The notes: generated by a model not told the origin, from the letters alone. A DNA stretch of 64,000 nt from Olleya sp. YS (GCF_029760915.1 NZ_CP121685.1:1214001-1278000); one strand, 5' to 3'. Positions 26,170 through 35,091 are shown, counted from the stretch's first letter. Program-made: numbers and translations.

Positions 26170-28068
26170 TTAGTAAGCACGTTCTTTATTGCCTTCATAA
26201 AAATTAATAAATGCTCTATTTACCACTCTATTACCTCCAACTGTTGGATAGTTACCAGTAAAATACCAATCTCCTAAATGATCTGGACACGCTTTATGTA
26301 AATGGTCTACAGGTTGAAAAATGATTTCTACCTTAGCATTGACAGAATCGTCAGTTAACAAGCTTGATATTTTTGCCGAAATTTGTTCTGGTGTAAACTG
26401 GTCGTAGATTTCTTTTACAAAATTGGTAACGTCTTTATCCTCTAAATCTTCTTGCGCTTTACACTTTTTGTAAACCTCTTCTACTAAATTGTATTTGTTG
26501 TTTTCCTTTAGTAACTCTAAAGCTGCATTAAAAGCAACTAAAGTTTCTAGATTAGCCATATCAATTCCATAGCAATCTGGATAACGTATTTGTGGCGCAG
26601 AGGAGACAACTACTATCTTTTTAGGATGTAATCTGTCCATCATTTTTATAATACTCTTTTTTAAAGTGGTACCACGCACAATACTATCGTCAATTATAAC
26701 CAAATTGTCTGTGGGCTTTATTACTCCGTAAGTTACATCATAAACGTGCGCAACCAAATCGTCTCGACTAGAATCTTCAGTTATAAAAGTTCTTAGCTTA
26801 ACATCTTTGATGGCTATTTTTTCTATTCTTGGTCTTTCTTTTAAAATAGAAGTGACATTTTCTGCAGAGAGCTTACCATTACCATCTAATATGGCTTGAG
26901 TTTTCTTTTGGTTTAAGTGTTCTTCAACCGTTTCAATCATCCCATAAAAAGAAGTTTCAGCTGTATTTGGTATGTATGAAAACACTGTGTTTTCGGTGTC
27001 ACCTTTTATAGCCTTCAATACTTGAGGCATTAATAAACGACCAAGCATTTTTCGTTCTTGATAGATTTCGGCATCACTTCCTCTAGAAAAATAAATACGT
27101 TCAAAACTACAAGATTTACGCTCTAAAGGTTCTAATATTTTTTTAATTGAAGTCTCGCCAGATTTTTTAGTAATAATGGCGTGTCCAGGACTTAATTCTT
27201 TAACATCATCAAATTCTACATTAAATACTGTTTGAATCACTGGACGCTCTGAAGCAACCACAACAATTTCGTCATCTTTATAATAGTAAGCTGGACGTAT
27301 TCCTGCTGGATCACGCAATACAAAAGAATCTCCATGACCTAATAAACCAGCCATAGCGTATCCACCATCCCAATTTTTTGCTGCACGCTTTAAGATTTTA
27401 TGAATTTTTATACGCTCTGCAATTAAAGGAGAACATTCGTGCTTATCATAGCCTTCTTTTTTTAAGTCTCTATAAATTTTGCTTACAGCATCATCTAAAA
27501 AATGACCAATTTTTTCCATGATTGTAATTGTATCTGTATATTCTTTTGGATGTTGACCAAGTTCTACCAGATTTTTAAATAGCTCTTTAACATTAGTCAT
27601 ATTAAAGTTTCCAGCTAGAATTAAATTACGATGTTGCCAATTATTTTGTCTTAAAAAGGGATGTACACTTTCTACGCTGTTTTTACCAAACGTACCATAT
27701 CTAACATGTCCTAAAAGGACTTCTCCTATATATGGTATGTGTTTTTTCTGTAACGCAACATTATCTTGATATTCTGGATGCTCTGTTAACTCTTTATTAA
27801 CACGTTCATTAATTTGAGCAAAAATATCTTGTATGGGTTGTTGTGCGATAGAGCGTACGCGACTAATATAACGTTCGCCAGGTTTAGTGTCTAATTTGAT
27901 GCTTGCAAAACCAGCACCATCTTGACCACGATTGTGCTGCTTTTCCATCATTAAATACATTTTATTAACTCCGTAAAATGCACTTCCATATTTTTTCTTG
28001 TAAAATTCTAAAGGCTTAAGGAGTCTAATTTGTGCAATTCCGCACTCGTGTTTTAAAGCATCACTCAT
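26170..28068 (-). CDS. purF: Amidophosphoribosyltransferase, long Bacteroidota form
   Basis: Catalyses the first step of purine synthesis, transferring ammonia from glutamine to PRPP. Cys9 (MSDALKHECGIAQ) would become the N-terminal nucleophile of the class II glutaminase domain after removal of a short propeptide; HNRGQDGAGFAS, HVRYGTFG and the NGxx-type loop LAGNFNMTN follow. The PRPP-binding loop VIIDDSIVRGTTLKKS is in the second half. At 632 residues it is about 125 longer than the E. coli enzyme: extra segments lie in the glutaminase domain and at the C terminus (HKACPDHLGDWYFTGNYPTVGG). A consensus promoter precedes it, and the purN-rnhA-kinase genes lie upstream on the same strand. Confidence 0.88.
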   Translation of the reverse strand: MSDALKHECGIAQIRLLKPLEFYKKKYGSAFYGVNKMYLMMEKQHNRGQDGAGFASIKLDTKPGERYISRVRSIAQQPIQDIFAQINERVNKELTEHPEYQDNVALQKKHIPYIGEVLLGHVRYGTFGKNSVESVHPFLRQNNWQHRNLILAGNFNMTNVKELFKNLVELGQHPKEYTDTITIMEKIGHFLDDAVSKIYRDLKKEGYDKHECSPLIAERIKIHKILKRAAKNWDGGYAMAGLLGHGDSFVLRDPAGIRPAYYYKDDEIVVVASERPVIQTVFNVEFDDVKELSPGHAIITKKSGETSIKKILEPLERKSCSFERIYFSRGSDAEIYQERKMLGRLLMPQVLKAIKGDTENTVFSYIPNTAETSFYGMIETVEEHLNQKKTQAILDGNGKLSAENVTSILKERPRIEKIAIKDVKLRTFITEDSSRDDLVAHVYDVTYGVIKPTDNLVIIDDSIVRGTTLKKSIIKMMDRLHPKKIVVVSSAPQIRYPDCYGIDMANLETLVAFNAALELLKENNKYNLVEEVYKKCKAQEDLEDKDVTNFVKEIYDQFTPEQISAKISSLLTDDSVNAKVEIIFQPVDHLHKACPDHLGDWYFTGNYPTVGGNRVVNRAFINFYEGNKERAY

Positions 28069-28103
28069 TGTTGTTGTGTTGTGAGTTGGTCAATGTTGTT
28101 ATA

Positions 28104-28133
28104 CAAAAATATTATAAAATCATTTTGATACAA
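28104..28133 (-). promoter_or_regulatory. Consensus promoter of purF
   Basis: Minus-strand TTG (28131-28133) and TATTTTTG (28104-28111) are separated by exactly 19 nt. It lies just after the terminator of the kinase gene, so purF is transcribed independently of the upstream kinase. Confidence 0.8.
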
Positions 28134-28145
28134 GTCCAGAACAAA

Positions 28146-28176
28146 AAAAAGCGCTCTATAATTTAGAGCGCTTTTT
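28146..28176 (-). terminator. Intrinsic terminator of the PfkB-type kinase gene
   Basis: A perfect 13-bp stem, AAAAAGCGCTCTA (28146-28158) with TAGAGCGCTTTTT (28164-28176), loop of 5 nt. It starts 1 bp after the kinase stop on the minus strand, and the A/T flanks make it bidirectional. Confidence 0.9.
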
Positions 28177-28177
28177 G

Positions 28178-29104
28178 TTATGTTAATTTGATATCAAATT
28201 GTGTCAAGTTTTTAAAAGCTTGTAAGCGTTTATATACTTCTTTGTCTGTTAAATTAAGCATGCGCTCTGTCCCGAATTTTTCCACACAAAACGAGGCTAA
28301 GGTCGAACCATAAATTACAGCGTTTTTCATGTTTTCAAAACTGGTATCTCCTGTGCTTGCTAAATATCCAGCAAAACCACCTGCAAACGTATCACCTGCT
28401 CCAGTTGGATCAAAAACTTCTTCTAATGGTAACGCAGGTGCATAAAACACCTCGTCATTATGAAATAATAACGCACCATGTTCTCCTTTTTTAATAACGA
28501 CATATTTTGGACCCATTTCATGTATCTTTCTTGCAGCCACTACTAAGCTATATTCTCCTGATAATTGTCTAGCCTCTTCATCATTAATAGTAATTACATC
28601 AACGTTTTTTACGACAGATTTTAAATCGTCTAAGGCAATGTCCATCCAAAAGTTCATGGTATCTAAAATTGCCAACTTAGGCTTTGTTGTCATTTGGTCT
28701 AAAACACTTTGTTGTACAGAAGGATGAAGGTTACCAAGCATCACGATTTCAGCATCTTTATAACTATCTGGCACAACAGGATTAAAATGTTCTAAAACAT
28801 TTAATTCTGTAGCTAAGGTGTCACGAGAGTTCATATCGTTATGATACTTACCACTCCAGAAAAAAGTTTTTCCTTCTTTAACAATTTCTATACCATCTAT
28901 ATTTATACCTCTAGTTGTTAAAAGGTCTAAATACTCTTGAGGGAAATCTCCACCAACAACAGAAACTGCTGCTGCATCAACATTAAAATTAGACGCAGAC
29001 AACCCTATATAGGTTGCAGCTCCACCAAGAATTTTATCTGTTTTACCAAAAGGTGTTTCTATAGCATCAAAAGCTACAGTACCAACAATGACTAATTTGC
29101 TCAT
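28178..29104 (-). CDS. PfkB family sugar/nucleoside kinase
   Basis: A 308-residue ribokinase-fold kinase. Seen: the N-terminal glycine pair KILGGAATYIGLSASNF, the TINDEEARQLSGE segment, KKGEHGALLF, and the C-terminal signature DPTGAGDTFAGGFAGYLA with the catalytic aspartate (Asp in GAGD). The substrate is not certain. Its position between purN/rnhA and purF suggests adenosine, inosine or ribose as substrate, but this is context-based inference. It ends directly at a strong terminator, so it groups transcriptionally with rnhA and purN upstream rather than with purF. Confidence 0.88.
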   Translation of the reverse strand: MSKLVIVGTVAFDAIETPFGKTDKILGGAATYIGLSASNFNVDAAAVSVVGGDFPQEYLDLLTTRGINIDGIEIVKEGKTFFWSGKYHNDMNSRDTLATELNVLEHFNPVVPDSYKDAEIVMLGNLHPSVQQSVLDQMTTKPKLAILDTMNFWMDIALDDLKSVVKNVDVITINDEEARQLSGEYSLVVAARKIHEMGPKYVVIKKGEHGALLFHNDEVFYAPALPLEEVFDPTGAGDTFAGGFAGYLASTGDTSFENMKNAVIYGSTLASFCVEKFGTERMLNLTDKEVYKRLQAFKNLTQFDIKLT

Positions 29105-29172
29105 AAAAGCGTTTTAAATTAAGGCGCAAATATACGATTTTTATGGAGTAATTTAAGGAAAGATTGTATTAG

Positions 29173-29814
29173 TTACTTTCTACCAAAATCTGCAGGAATT
29201 TCTCCCCAAGCTTTGGTTTCCCATTTAACTAGTGTTGTCGTGTAAGTATTGGTTTTTAGCCAAGTAACTGCGCGATCTACTAAATCAAAAACTGGTTTAT
29301 TTTTTTTATTACGTTCTAGTTTAGAGTTGCAATGCTTTTTCTTCACCCAACTTATTGCAGTTTTAGAGTCTGTGTAAATAAGTTTATCACTATTACGTTG
29401 TTTTAAATAAGCCAAACCATGGACTATAGCGAGAAACTCACCAATATTATTTGTGCCTTCCTCAAAAGGACCTTGAATAAATAATTGTTTTTTGGTTTTG
29501 GTGTCAACTCCACGATATTCCATAATACCAGGATTACCAGAAGAAGCTGCATCTACAGCAATAGAATTATAGTTAGGTTGTCCTATTTTTTTAAGCTGAA
29601 GCTCGCTCAACTCACTTTTAAAGGTCTTGTCTTTACCTATATAATCTTTATAGTTGCCTTTTAATGCTTTTTTTGCTGCTTCAAAAGTGGCGAAAGATTT
29701 ATAAATAGCACCTTGATAGTCTTTAATTTGGGCTTTGCAATCGTCCCAAGTTTCAAAAACACCAGTGTGATGTCCTTTCCAAACGGTATAATATTTCTTC
29801 TTCTTTTTACTCAT
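29173..29814 (-). CDS. rnhA: Ribonuclease HI with viroplasmin-like N domain
   Basis: Degrades RNA in RNA-DNA hybrids. Residues 1-55 form a caulimovirus viroplasmin/RNase H1 N-terminal hybrid-binding domain (KKYYTVWKGHHTGVFETWDDCKAQIK ... FATFEAAKKAL). Residues 75-213 are the catalytic domain with Asp in SIAVDAASSGNPG, Glu in NNIGEFLAIVHGL, Asp in IYTDSKTAISWVKKK and a final Asp in IPADFGRK. At 213 residues it has the usual size for the Bacteroidota two-domain form. The gene ends 69 bp before the downstream kinase start and starts 28 bp after purN. Confidence 0.93.
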   Translation of the reverse strand: MSKKKKKYYTVWKGHHTGVFETWDDCKAQIKDYQGAIYKSFATFEAAKKALKGNYKDYIGKDKTFKSELSELQLKKIGQPNYNSIAVDAASSGNPGIMEYRGVDTKTKKQLFIQGPFEEGTNNIGEFLAIVHGLAYLKQRNSDKLIYTDSKTAISWVKKKHCNSKLERNKKNKPVFDLVDRAVTWLKTNTYTTTLVKWETKAWGEIPADFGRK

Positions 29815-29842
29815 CCTTCGTTACTACAAAAGCGGGAATCAT

Positions 29843-30409
29843 TTACTTATTTAATAGTTTTTCAACGACTTTTGGAAAATGTTCCATTTCTAATTCATGA
29901 ATTTTTTCAGCAACATCTTGAGCAGAATCTGATGATTTTACTTCACATTTTGCTTGAAAAATAATAGCACCTTTATCATAATGTTCATTTACATAATGAA
30001 TGGTGATACCTGTTTCAGTTTCTTTTTGATTGACAACTGCTTCATGGACATGCATGCCATACATTCCTTTTCCACCAAATTTTGGAAGCAAAGCAGGATG
30101 TACATTAATAACCTTATTTGGGAAGTGCTTTAAGATGTTTTCTGGGAATTTCCATAAAAAACCAGCTAATACAATTAAGTCTGGATTAGAAGATTTTAAA
30201 ACATTTAATACATCTTCTGTTTCGATAAATGCTGTTTTGTTAAATGATAACGCGCTTACTTTTAGTTTTTTACAGCGATCTAGTACTTTGGCATGAGGAT
30301 TGTTAGTTAGAACTTGAATAACAGACGCATTGTCGCTATTTTGAAAAAACCTTATTAAATTTTCAGCATTACTTCCGCTACCGGACGCAAAAATTACTAC
30401 ACGTTTCAT
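29843..30409 (-). CDS. purN: Phosphoribosylglycinamide formyltransferase
   Basis: Transfers a formyl group from 10-formyl-THF to GAR in purine synthesis; cytoplasmic, 188 residues. Seen: VIFASGSGSNAENLIRFF (phosphate-binding), VLAGFLWKFPENIL, the catalytic INVHPALLPKFGGKGMYG with His, and ETGITIHYVNEHYDKGAIIFQ with the conserved Asp. It is divergent from acpP across a 182-bp gap, and is the first of a minus-strand run purN-rnhA-kinase. Gene order purN/acpP-fabF-rnc is one I recall widely in Bacteroidota. Confidence 0.95.
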   Translation of the reverse strand: MKRVVIFASGSGSNAENLIRFFQNSDNASVIQVLTNNPHAKVLDRCKKLKVSALSFNKTAFIETEDVLNVLKSSNPDLIVLAGFLWKFPENILKHFPNKVINVHPALLPKFGGKGMYGMHVHEAVVNQKETETGITIHYVNEHYDKGAIIFQAKCEVKSSDSAQDVAEKIHELEMEHFPKVVEKLLNK

Positions 30410-30552
30410 TTTCTAGTTTCAATGTTAAAATCTTCAAACAAAAAAAGCAATAATTATTAACAATTACAGGCTTAAATTGAAATTCTTCAATTTAAATAAT
30501 TAAATTAGTAGCACATTTTTTAACTAAACGTGTGTTTTAAATTAAAGTTTTT

Positions 30553-30560
30553 TATTTTTG
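30553..30560 (+). promoter_or_regulatory. -7 element of acpP
   Basis: TATTTTTG matches TAnnTTTG 31 nt before the acpP ATG. At 19 nt upstream the triplet is TGT, not TTG, so only the -7 half is convincing. Confidence 0.5.
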
Positions 30561-30591
30561 CCACTTAATTAAAACTAAAAAAATTAAAATT

Positions 30592-30825
30592 ATGTCAGAC
30601 ATTGCATCAAGAGTAAAAGCGATTATCGTAGACAAATTAGGTGTTGATGAAAACGAAGTTGTAACAGAAGCTAGCTTCACTAACGACCTAGGAGCAGATT
30701 CATTAGACACTGTAGAATTAATCATGGAATTTGAAAAAGAATTTGATATCCAGATTCCAGACGACCAAGCAGAGAACATTGCAACAGTGGGTCAAGCTGT
30801 ATCTTATATTGAAGCTGCTAAATAA
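30592..30825 (+). CDS. acpP: Acyl carrier protein
   Basis: Carries growing acyl chains on a 4'-phosphopantetheine arm in fatty acid synthesis. The protein is 77 residues, acidic and all-helical. The modified Ser37 lies in the invariant [16 protein letters not shown] promoter-like -7 box sits close upstream and fabF starts 12 bp after the stop, so the two form an operon with rnc following. No oddities. Confidence 0.98.
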   Translation: MSDIASRVKAIIVDKLGVDENEVVTEASFTNDLGADSLDTVELIMEFEKEFDIQIPDDQAENIATVGQAVSYIEAAK

Positions 30826-30837
30826 GCACAATAATTT

Positions 30838-32088
30838 ATGGAACTTAAGCGAGTAGTAGTTACAGGTTTAGGCGCATTAACACCAATTGGAAATACTAAA
30901 GACGAGTATTGGTCTGGTTTAATTAGTGGTAAAAGTGGTGCGGCACCAATAACTTATTTTGATACTGAAAAGTTCAAAACCAACTTTGCTTGTGAGTTAA
31001 AAAATTTCGTGGCTACAGATTTTCTAGACAGAAAAGAAGCACGAAAAATGGATAGGTTTACACAGTACGCAATGGTCGCGTCAGACGAGGCTATTGCGGA
31101 CTCAAACCTAGACTTAGAAACTGTCAATAAACTTAGAGTTGGCGTTATTTGGGGAGCTGGAATTGGTGGATTAGAGACTTTTCAGAATGAAGTGTTAAAC
31201 TTTGCTGAAGGAGACGGAACACCAAGATTTAATCCCTTTTTTATCCCAAAAATGATTGCAGATATTGCTCCAGGAAACATTTCTATAAAAAATGGTTTTA
31301 TGGGTCCTAACTATACTACTGTATCTGCTTGCGCATCTTCTGCAAATGCTATGATTGATGCCCTAAACTATATTCGTTTAGGACATTGTGATGTTATCGT
31401 TACAGGAGGTAGTGAAGCTGCTGTGACTATTGCAGGTATGGGAGGATTTAACGCTATGCATGCTTTATCTACCAGAAATGATAGTCCAGAAACAGCATCA
31501 AGACCTTTTGATGCTACTAGAGATGGTTTTGTTTTGGGTGAAGGTGCAGGAGCTATTATATTAGAAGAGTATGAACATGCTAAAGCTAGAGGCGCAAAAA
31601 TATATGCTGAGGTTTTAGGAGGTGGACTATCTTCTGATGCCTATCACATGACAGCACCACATCCAGATGGAATTGGTGTTATTGCTGTAATGAAAAATTG
31701 TCTTGAAAATGCTGGATTAAAACCAGAAGATGTAGACCATATTAATACACATGGTACGTCTACACCTTTAGGAGACGTCGCAGAATTAAAAGCAATTAAG
31801 GAAGTTTTTGGCACACATGCCAAAAATATAAATATCAATTCTACCAAGTCAATGACTGGTCATTTGTTAGGTGCTGCAGGAGCTGTAGAATCTATTGCTG
31901 CTATTTTAGCAATGGAACACGGTATTGTGCCACCAACTATTAACCATACAACCGTTGATGAAAATATAGACGCTGAACTAAACTTAACTTTAAATAACCC
32001 TCAAAAAAGAGATATAAAAGTTGCTATGAGCAATACTTTTGGATTTGGAGGTCACAACGCTTGTGTATTGTTTAAAAAATTAGATTAG
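30838..32088 (+). CDS. fabF: Beta-ketoacyl-ACP synthase II
   Basis: Elongating condensing enzyme of type II fatty acid synthesis, 416 residues. Catalytic triad: Cys near residue 165 in TVSACASSANAM, His in NTHGTSTPLGD (near 305) and His in STKSMTGHLLGAAGAVE (near 342); the C-terminal NTFGFGGHNACVLF glycine motif is intact. It stands between acpP and rnc with short gaps (12 and 8 bp), a conserved Bacteroidota operon. Confidence 0.97.
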   Translation: MELKRVVVTGLGALTPIGNTKDEYWSGLISGKSGAAPITYFDTEKFKTNFACELKNFVATDFLDRKEARKMDRFTQYAMVASDEAIADSNLDLETVNKLRVGVIWGAGIGGLETFQNEVLNFAEGDGTPRFNPFFIPKMIADIAPGNISIKNGFMGPNYTTVSACASSANAMIDALNYIRLGHCDVIVTGGSEAAVTIAGMGGFNAMHALSTRNDSPETASRPFDATRDGFVLGEGAGAIILEEYEHAKARGAKIYAEVLGGGLSSDAYHMTAPHPDGIGVIAVMKNCLENAGLKPEDVDHINTHGTSTPLGDVAELKAIKEVFGTHAKNININSTKSMTGHLLGAAGAVESIAAILAMEHGIVPPTINHTTVDENIDAELNLTLNNPQKRDIKVAMSNTFGFGGHNACVLFKKLD

Positions 32089-32096
32089 TTATCCGA

Positions 32097-32843
32097 ATGA
32101 AGCGCATTCGAAACATATTTAATTCCCAGTCTAAAGACCATGGGGATTTTTTTATGTCTATTTCTAAAATCTTAAAGTTTAAACCTAAAACAATTAAGCA
32201 CTACCAAACAGCTTTTACACATCGTTCCATGAACATAAAAGATGGTAAAGGACACATTATAAATTACGAACGTCTAGAGTTTTTGGGTGATGCCATGCTT
32301 AGTGCTGTTATTGCTCATCATTTATATATGGAAGTACCAGGAGGTGATGAAGGGTATTTAACTAAAATGCGATCTAAAGTGGTAAGTCGTGAGCATTTAA
32401 ATGAATTAGGAAAAGACCTTAGGCTAATTAAATTAGTACAAAGTAAAATACCAAAAGGGCAATTTGGAGATAACATACATGGCAATTTATTTGAAGCTTT
32501 AATAGGAGCCATCTACTTAGATAGAGGCTACAAATACTGTGAAAAATTTATACAAAAACGTGTTATTAACCCATATGTAGATATTGAAAAACTAGAAGGT
32601 AAAGTCATTAGTTACAAAAGCTTATTAATAGAATGGTGCCAAAAAGAAAAAAAGATTTTTGATTACCATGTGTATGAAGATACAGGTAATGATGATGTTA
32701 AACATTTTTCAGTAAAATTATCCATAAACGATAAAATTGTAGCCAAAGCTAGAGCAACATCAAAAAAGAAAGCTGAAGAAAAAGCTTCAAAACGCGCTTT
32801 TTTTGCATTACAAACTCAAATTTCTAAAGCTGGCTTTATTTAA
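32097..32843 (+). CDS. rnc: Ribonuclease III
   Basis: Double-strand-specific endoribonuclease for rRNA and mRNA processing, 248 residues. The catalytic helix motif ERLEFLGDAMLSAVIAHHLY (Glu/Asp metal ligands) lies near residue 62 and the second acidic site in GNLFEALIGAIYLDRG near 140. A dsRNA-binding domain occupies about 168-245 (SYKSLLIEWCQKEKK ... ARATSKKKAEEKASKRAF). It has a 20-residue N-terminal extension with basic residues. It begins 8 bp after fabF. Confidence 0.96.
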   Translation: MKRIRNIFNSQSKDHGDFFMSISKILKFKPKTIKHYQTAFTHRSMNIKDGKGHIINYERLEFLGDAMLSAVIAHHLYMEVPGGDEGYLTKMRSKVVSREHLNELGKDLRLIKLVQSKIPKGQFGDNIHGNLFEALIGAIYLDRGYKYCEKFIQKRVINPYVDIEKLEGKVISYKSLLIEWCQKEKKIFDYHVYEDTGNDDVKHFSVKLSINDKIVAKARATSKKKAEEKASKRAFFALQTQISKAGFI

Positions 32844-32981
32844 TAGTTAGCCATTTCTATTTAAACTTAAAAGTCAAGTTTTTACTATATCGTTTTCGTA
32901 ACAATTTGTTGTTAAGTTTAAGTAAAATAGAGTGTAAGTAAGTGTTTTAATGCTATATTTACATTTAATTTGCTAACTAAA

Positions 32982-33467
32982 ATGGCTGTTAGAAAACTCT
33001 CTTTAGATGATTTTTTAGAAGAAGAGCATTACGCATTAATAGGTATTCATTGTGTAATAGAAGATTATCGTTTGGCTTTTTTAATTAATAAAATATTGGA
33101 CATCAATCTTAAAAGAAAACTAGATGATGTAACCAATCCTAGCCTTAAGACTGCGTACTCCATTTATGAATGGGTTGATCAAAAACAACTAACAACTTAC
33201 CATTTAGTAGCCAACACTTGTAAAGTTCAACATAACAATTTGGAACAACTATCAAACTCGTTATTTGGAGAAGATACAGCAGGCGCAAATCATTATTATT
33301 TGTTGCCAGAATACAAAAAGGTGAATTACCTTCTTAAAATAGAAACAGAGTTTCAGAACAAAGAAAAAAATATTTTAAATAAAATTCTAAAGATTCCGCA
33401 GGTTGTCACAGCATACAGTATCGCTGTAGACACGTTAAAATCTAAAGACAATTTAATATTCAACTAA
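32982..33467 (+). CDS. IPExxxVDY family protein
   Basis: A small 161-residue protein found almost only in Bacteroidota, of unknown function, named after a central motif that here reads LPEYKKVNYLLKIE near residue 108. The N-terminal region (YALIGIHCVIEDYRLAFLINKILDI) is also typical. It is cytoplasmic. The ATG at 32982 was chosen over an upstream TTG. Its stop overlaps the pyruvate kinase start by one base (TAATG), so the two are translationally coupled; this pairing is conserved in the phylum as far as I recall. Confidence 0.85.
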   Translation: MAVRKLSLDDFLEEEHYALIGIHCVIEDYRLAFLINKILDINLKRKLDDVTNPSLKTAYSIYEWVDQKQLTTYHLVANTCKVQHNNLEQLSNSLFGEDTAGANHYYLLPEYKKVNYLLKIETEFQNKEKNILNKILKIPQVVTAYSIAVDTLKSKDNLIFN

Positions 33468-34909
33468 TGCCAAAAAGAAAAAAAACCAAGATAGTAGCCA
33501 CTTTGGGTCCAGCAACCAGCAGTAAAGAAGTCTTAAAAGGTATGTTAGACGAAGGTGCTAATGTATTTAGAATCAACTTTTCTCATGCAGATTATAAAGA
33601 CGTTGAAGAACGTGTACAAATGATTAGAGAGTTAAACGAAGAGTTTGGTTATAACGCTTCTATTTTAGGAGACTTACAAGGACCAAAACTGCGTGTTGGC
33701 GTTATGAAAGGAGAAGTCATTGTAAATCCTGGAGACGAAATTATTTTTGCAACAGGAAAAAAGTTTGAAGGCACCAAAAAGCGTGTTTATATGACTTACG
33801 ATAACTTTCCACAAGATGCTAATCCAGGAGAGCGTATCCTTTTAGACGATGGAAAATTAATTTTTGAAGTCGTTTCCACAGATAAAAAAACTGAAGTTAA
33901 AGCCAAAGTCATACAAGGCGGACCTCTTAAATCTAAAAAAGGAGTTAACCTTCCAAACACCAATATTTCACAACCAGCTTTAACAGAAAAAGATATCGAA
34001 GACGCTATTTTTGCTTGTAAACTAGGTGTAGATTGGATTGCTTTATCTTTTGTACGTCATGCAGAAGATTTAATGCAATTGGAAGAGCTAATTAAAAAAC
34101 ATAGCGAGCATAAAATCCCAATTATAGCAAAAATTGAAAAACCAGAAGCAGTAGAAAATATAGATAAAATTGTAGCCTATTGCGACGGATTAATGGTAGC
34201 GCGTGGAGATTTAGGAGTAGAAATCCCAGCAGAAGAAGTGCCATTAGTGCAAAAAAAGTTAGTGCTACGTGCAAAACGCGCCAGAATACCAGTAATTATA
34301 GCAACCCAAATGATGGAGACTATGATTACTAGTTTAACACCAACACGAGCAGAAGTTAATGACGTTGCTAATAGCGTAATGGATGGTGCAGATGCAGTGA
34401 TGTTATCTGGAGAGACTAGTGTAGGAAGTTATCCTGTGCAAGTCATTCGTCAAATGTCTAACATTATAAAAAGTGTAGAAGATTCGGACTTAATTAAAGT
34501 ACCACAATCACCACCTCATATTCGTACTAAGCGTTACATCACAAAATCAATTTGTTATCACGCAGCACATATGGCTAATGATATTGATGCTAAAGCCATT
34601 TCAACATTAACCAATAGTGGTTATACTGCGTTTCAGATTTCTGCTTGGCGACCAAATACGCATATTTTAGTATTTACTTCAAATAAGCGTATTTTAACAC
34701 AGTTAAGTTTACTTTGGGGAGTTACAGCCTTTTATTACGATAAGTTTGTTAGCACAGACGAAACCATTGAAGACGTTAACGCAATAGCTTGTAAAAAAGG
34801 ATTTTTAGAAGTAGGAGACATGCTAATTAGTTTGGCAGCAATGCCTATACAAGAAAAAGGAATGGTTAATACGTTAAGAGTAACAGAGATTACTAGTTGT
34901 AGTTTCTAG
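33467..34909 (+). CDS. pyk: Pyruvate kinase
   Basis: Converts phosphoenolpyruvate and ADP to pyruvate and ATP, the last step of glycolysis; 480 residues. Seen: KTKIVATLGPATSSKEVL at the N terminus, FRINFSHADYKD, the B domain at about 70-170, the catalytic lysine and metal site IIAKIEKPEAVENIDKI, MVARGDLGVEIPAEEVP, the ATQMMETMI loop with TRAEVNDVANSVMDGADAVMLSGETSVG, and a C-terminal allosteric domain. Translationally coupled to the IPExxxVDY gene. Followed by a repeat element and then a bidirectional terminator. Confidence 0.97.
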   Translation: MPKRKKTKIVATLGPATSSKEVLKGMLDEGANVFRINFSHADYKDVEERVQMIRELNEEFGYNASILGDLQGPKLRVGVMKGEVIVNPGDEIIFATGKKFEGTKKRVYMTYDNFPQDANPGERILLDDGKLIFEVVSTDKKTEVKAKVIQGGPLKSKKGVNLPNTNISQPALTEKDIEDAIFACKLGVDWIALSFVRHAEDLMQLEELIKKHSEHKIPIIAKIEKPEAVENIDKIVAYCDGLMVARGDLGVEIPAEEVPLVQKKLVLRAKRARIPVIIATQMMETMITSLTPTRAEVNDVANSVMDGADAVMLSGETSVGSYPVQVIRQMSNIIKSVEDSDLIKVPQSPPHIRTKRYITKSICYHAAHMANDIDAKAISTLTNSGYTAFQISAWRPNTHILVFTSNKRILTQLSLLWGVTAFYYDKFVSTDETIEDVNAIACKKGFLEVGDMLISLAAMPIQEKGMVNTLRVTEITSCSF

Positions 34910-34912
34910 TTT

Positions 34913-34939
34913 GTCATTCAAAACGAAGTGAATAATCTC
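34913..34939 (+). repeat. Degenerate short interspersed repeat next to palindromic element B
   Basis: GTCATTC..AACGAAGTGA.TAATCTC is a close relative of the short sequence GTCATTCCGAACGAAGTGAGGAATCTC that I remember as a frequent intergenic repeat in Bacteroidota genomes. It starts 3 nt after the pyk stop and ends 7 nt before element B. Recognition is from memory of the consensus, not from a search. Confidence 0.45.
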
Positions 34940-34946
34940 TTTTTGA

Positions 34947-35032
34947 GCGTTACAACAAGGGTCGCGCTATTCACTATATCTTTTTTGCGCATAAGCGCGC
35001 ACAAAAAAGGATGTCGTTTTTATCGCTAACGC
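34947..35032 (-). repeat. Palindromic interspersed element, copy B
   Basis: An 86-bp copy of the element found at 12180-12263, on the opposite strand. It is bounded by GCGTTA (34947-34952) and TAACGC (35027-35032). The central stem is TTTTTTGCGC (34981-34990) with GCGC..AAAAAA, interrupted by two extra bases (AC) compared with copy A; a few other substitutions separate the copies. It lies between the convergent pyk and dinB genes, before their shared terminator. Confidence 0.8.
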
Positions 35033-35057
35033 TTAACTAATGATAGTATTAATAATT

Positions 35058-35087
35058 AAAACCAGTTATAGAGATATAGCTGGTTTT
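35058..35087. terminator. Bidirectional terminator between pyk and dinB
   Basis: AAAACCAGTTATA (35058-35070) and TATAGCTGGTTTT (35075-35087) pair over 13 bp with one T-G wobble, loop GAGA. It starts 5 bp beyond the dinB stop and 148 bp beyond the pyk stop. Confidence 0.8.
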
Positions 35088-35091
35088 TAAT

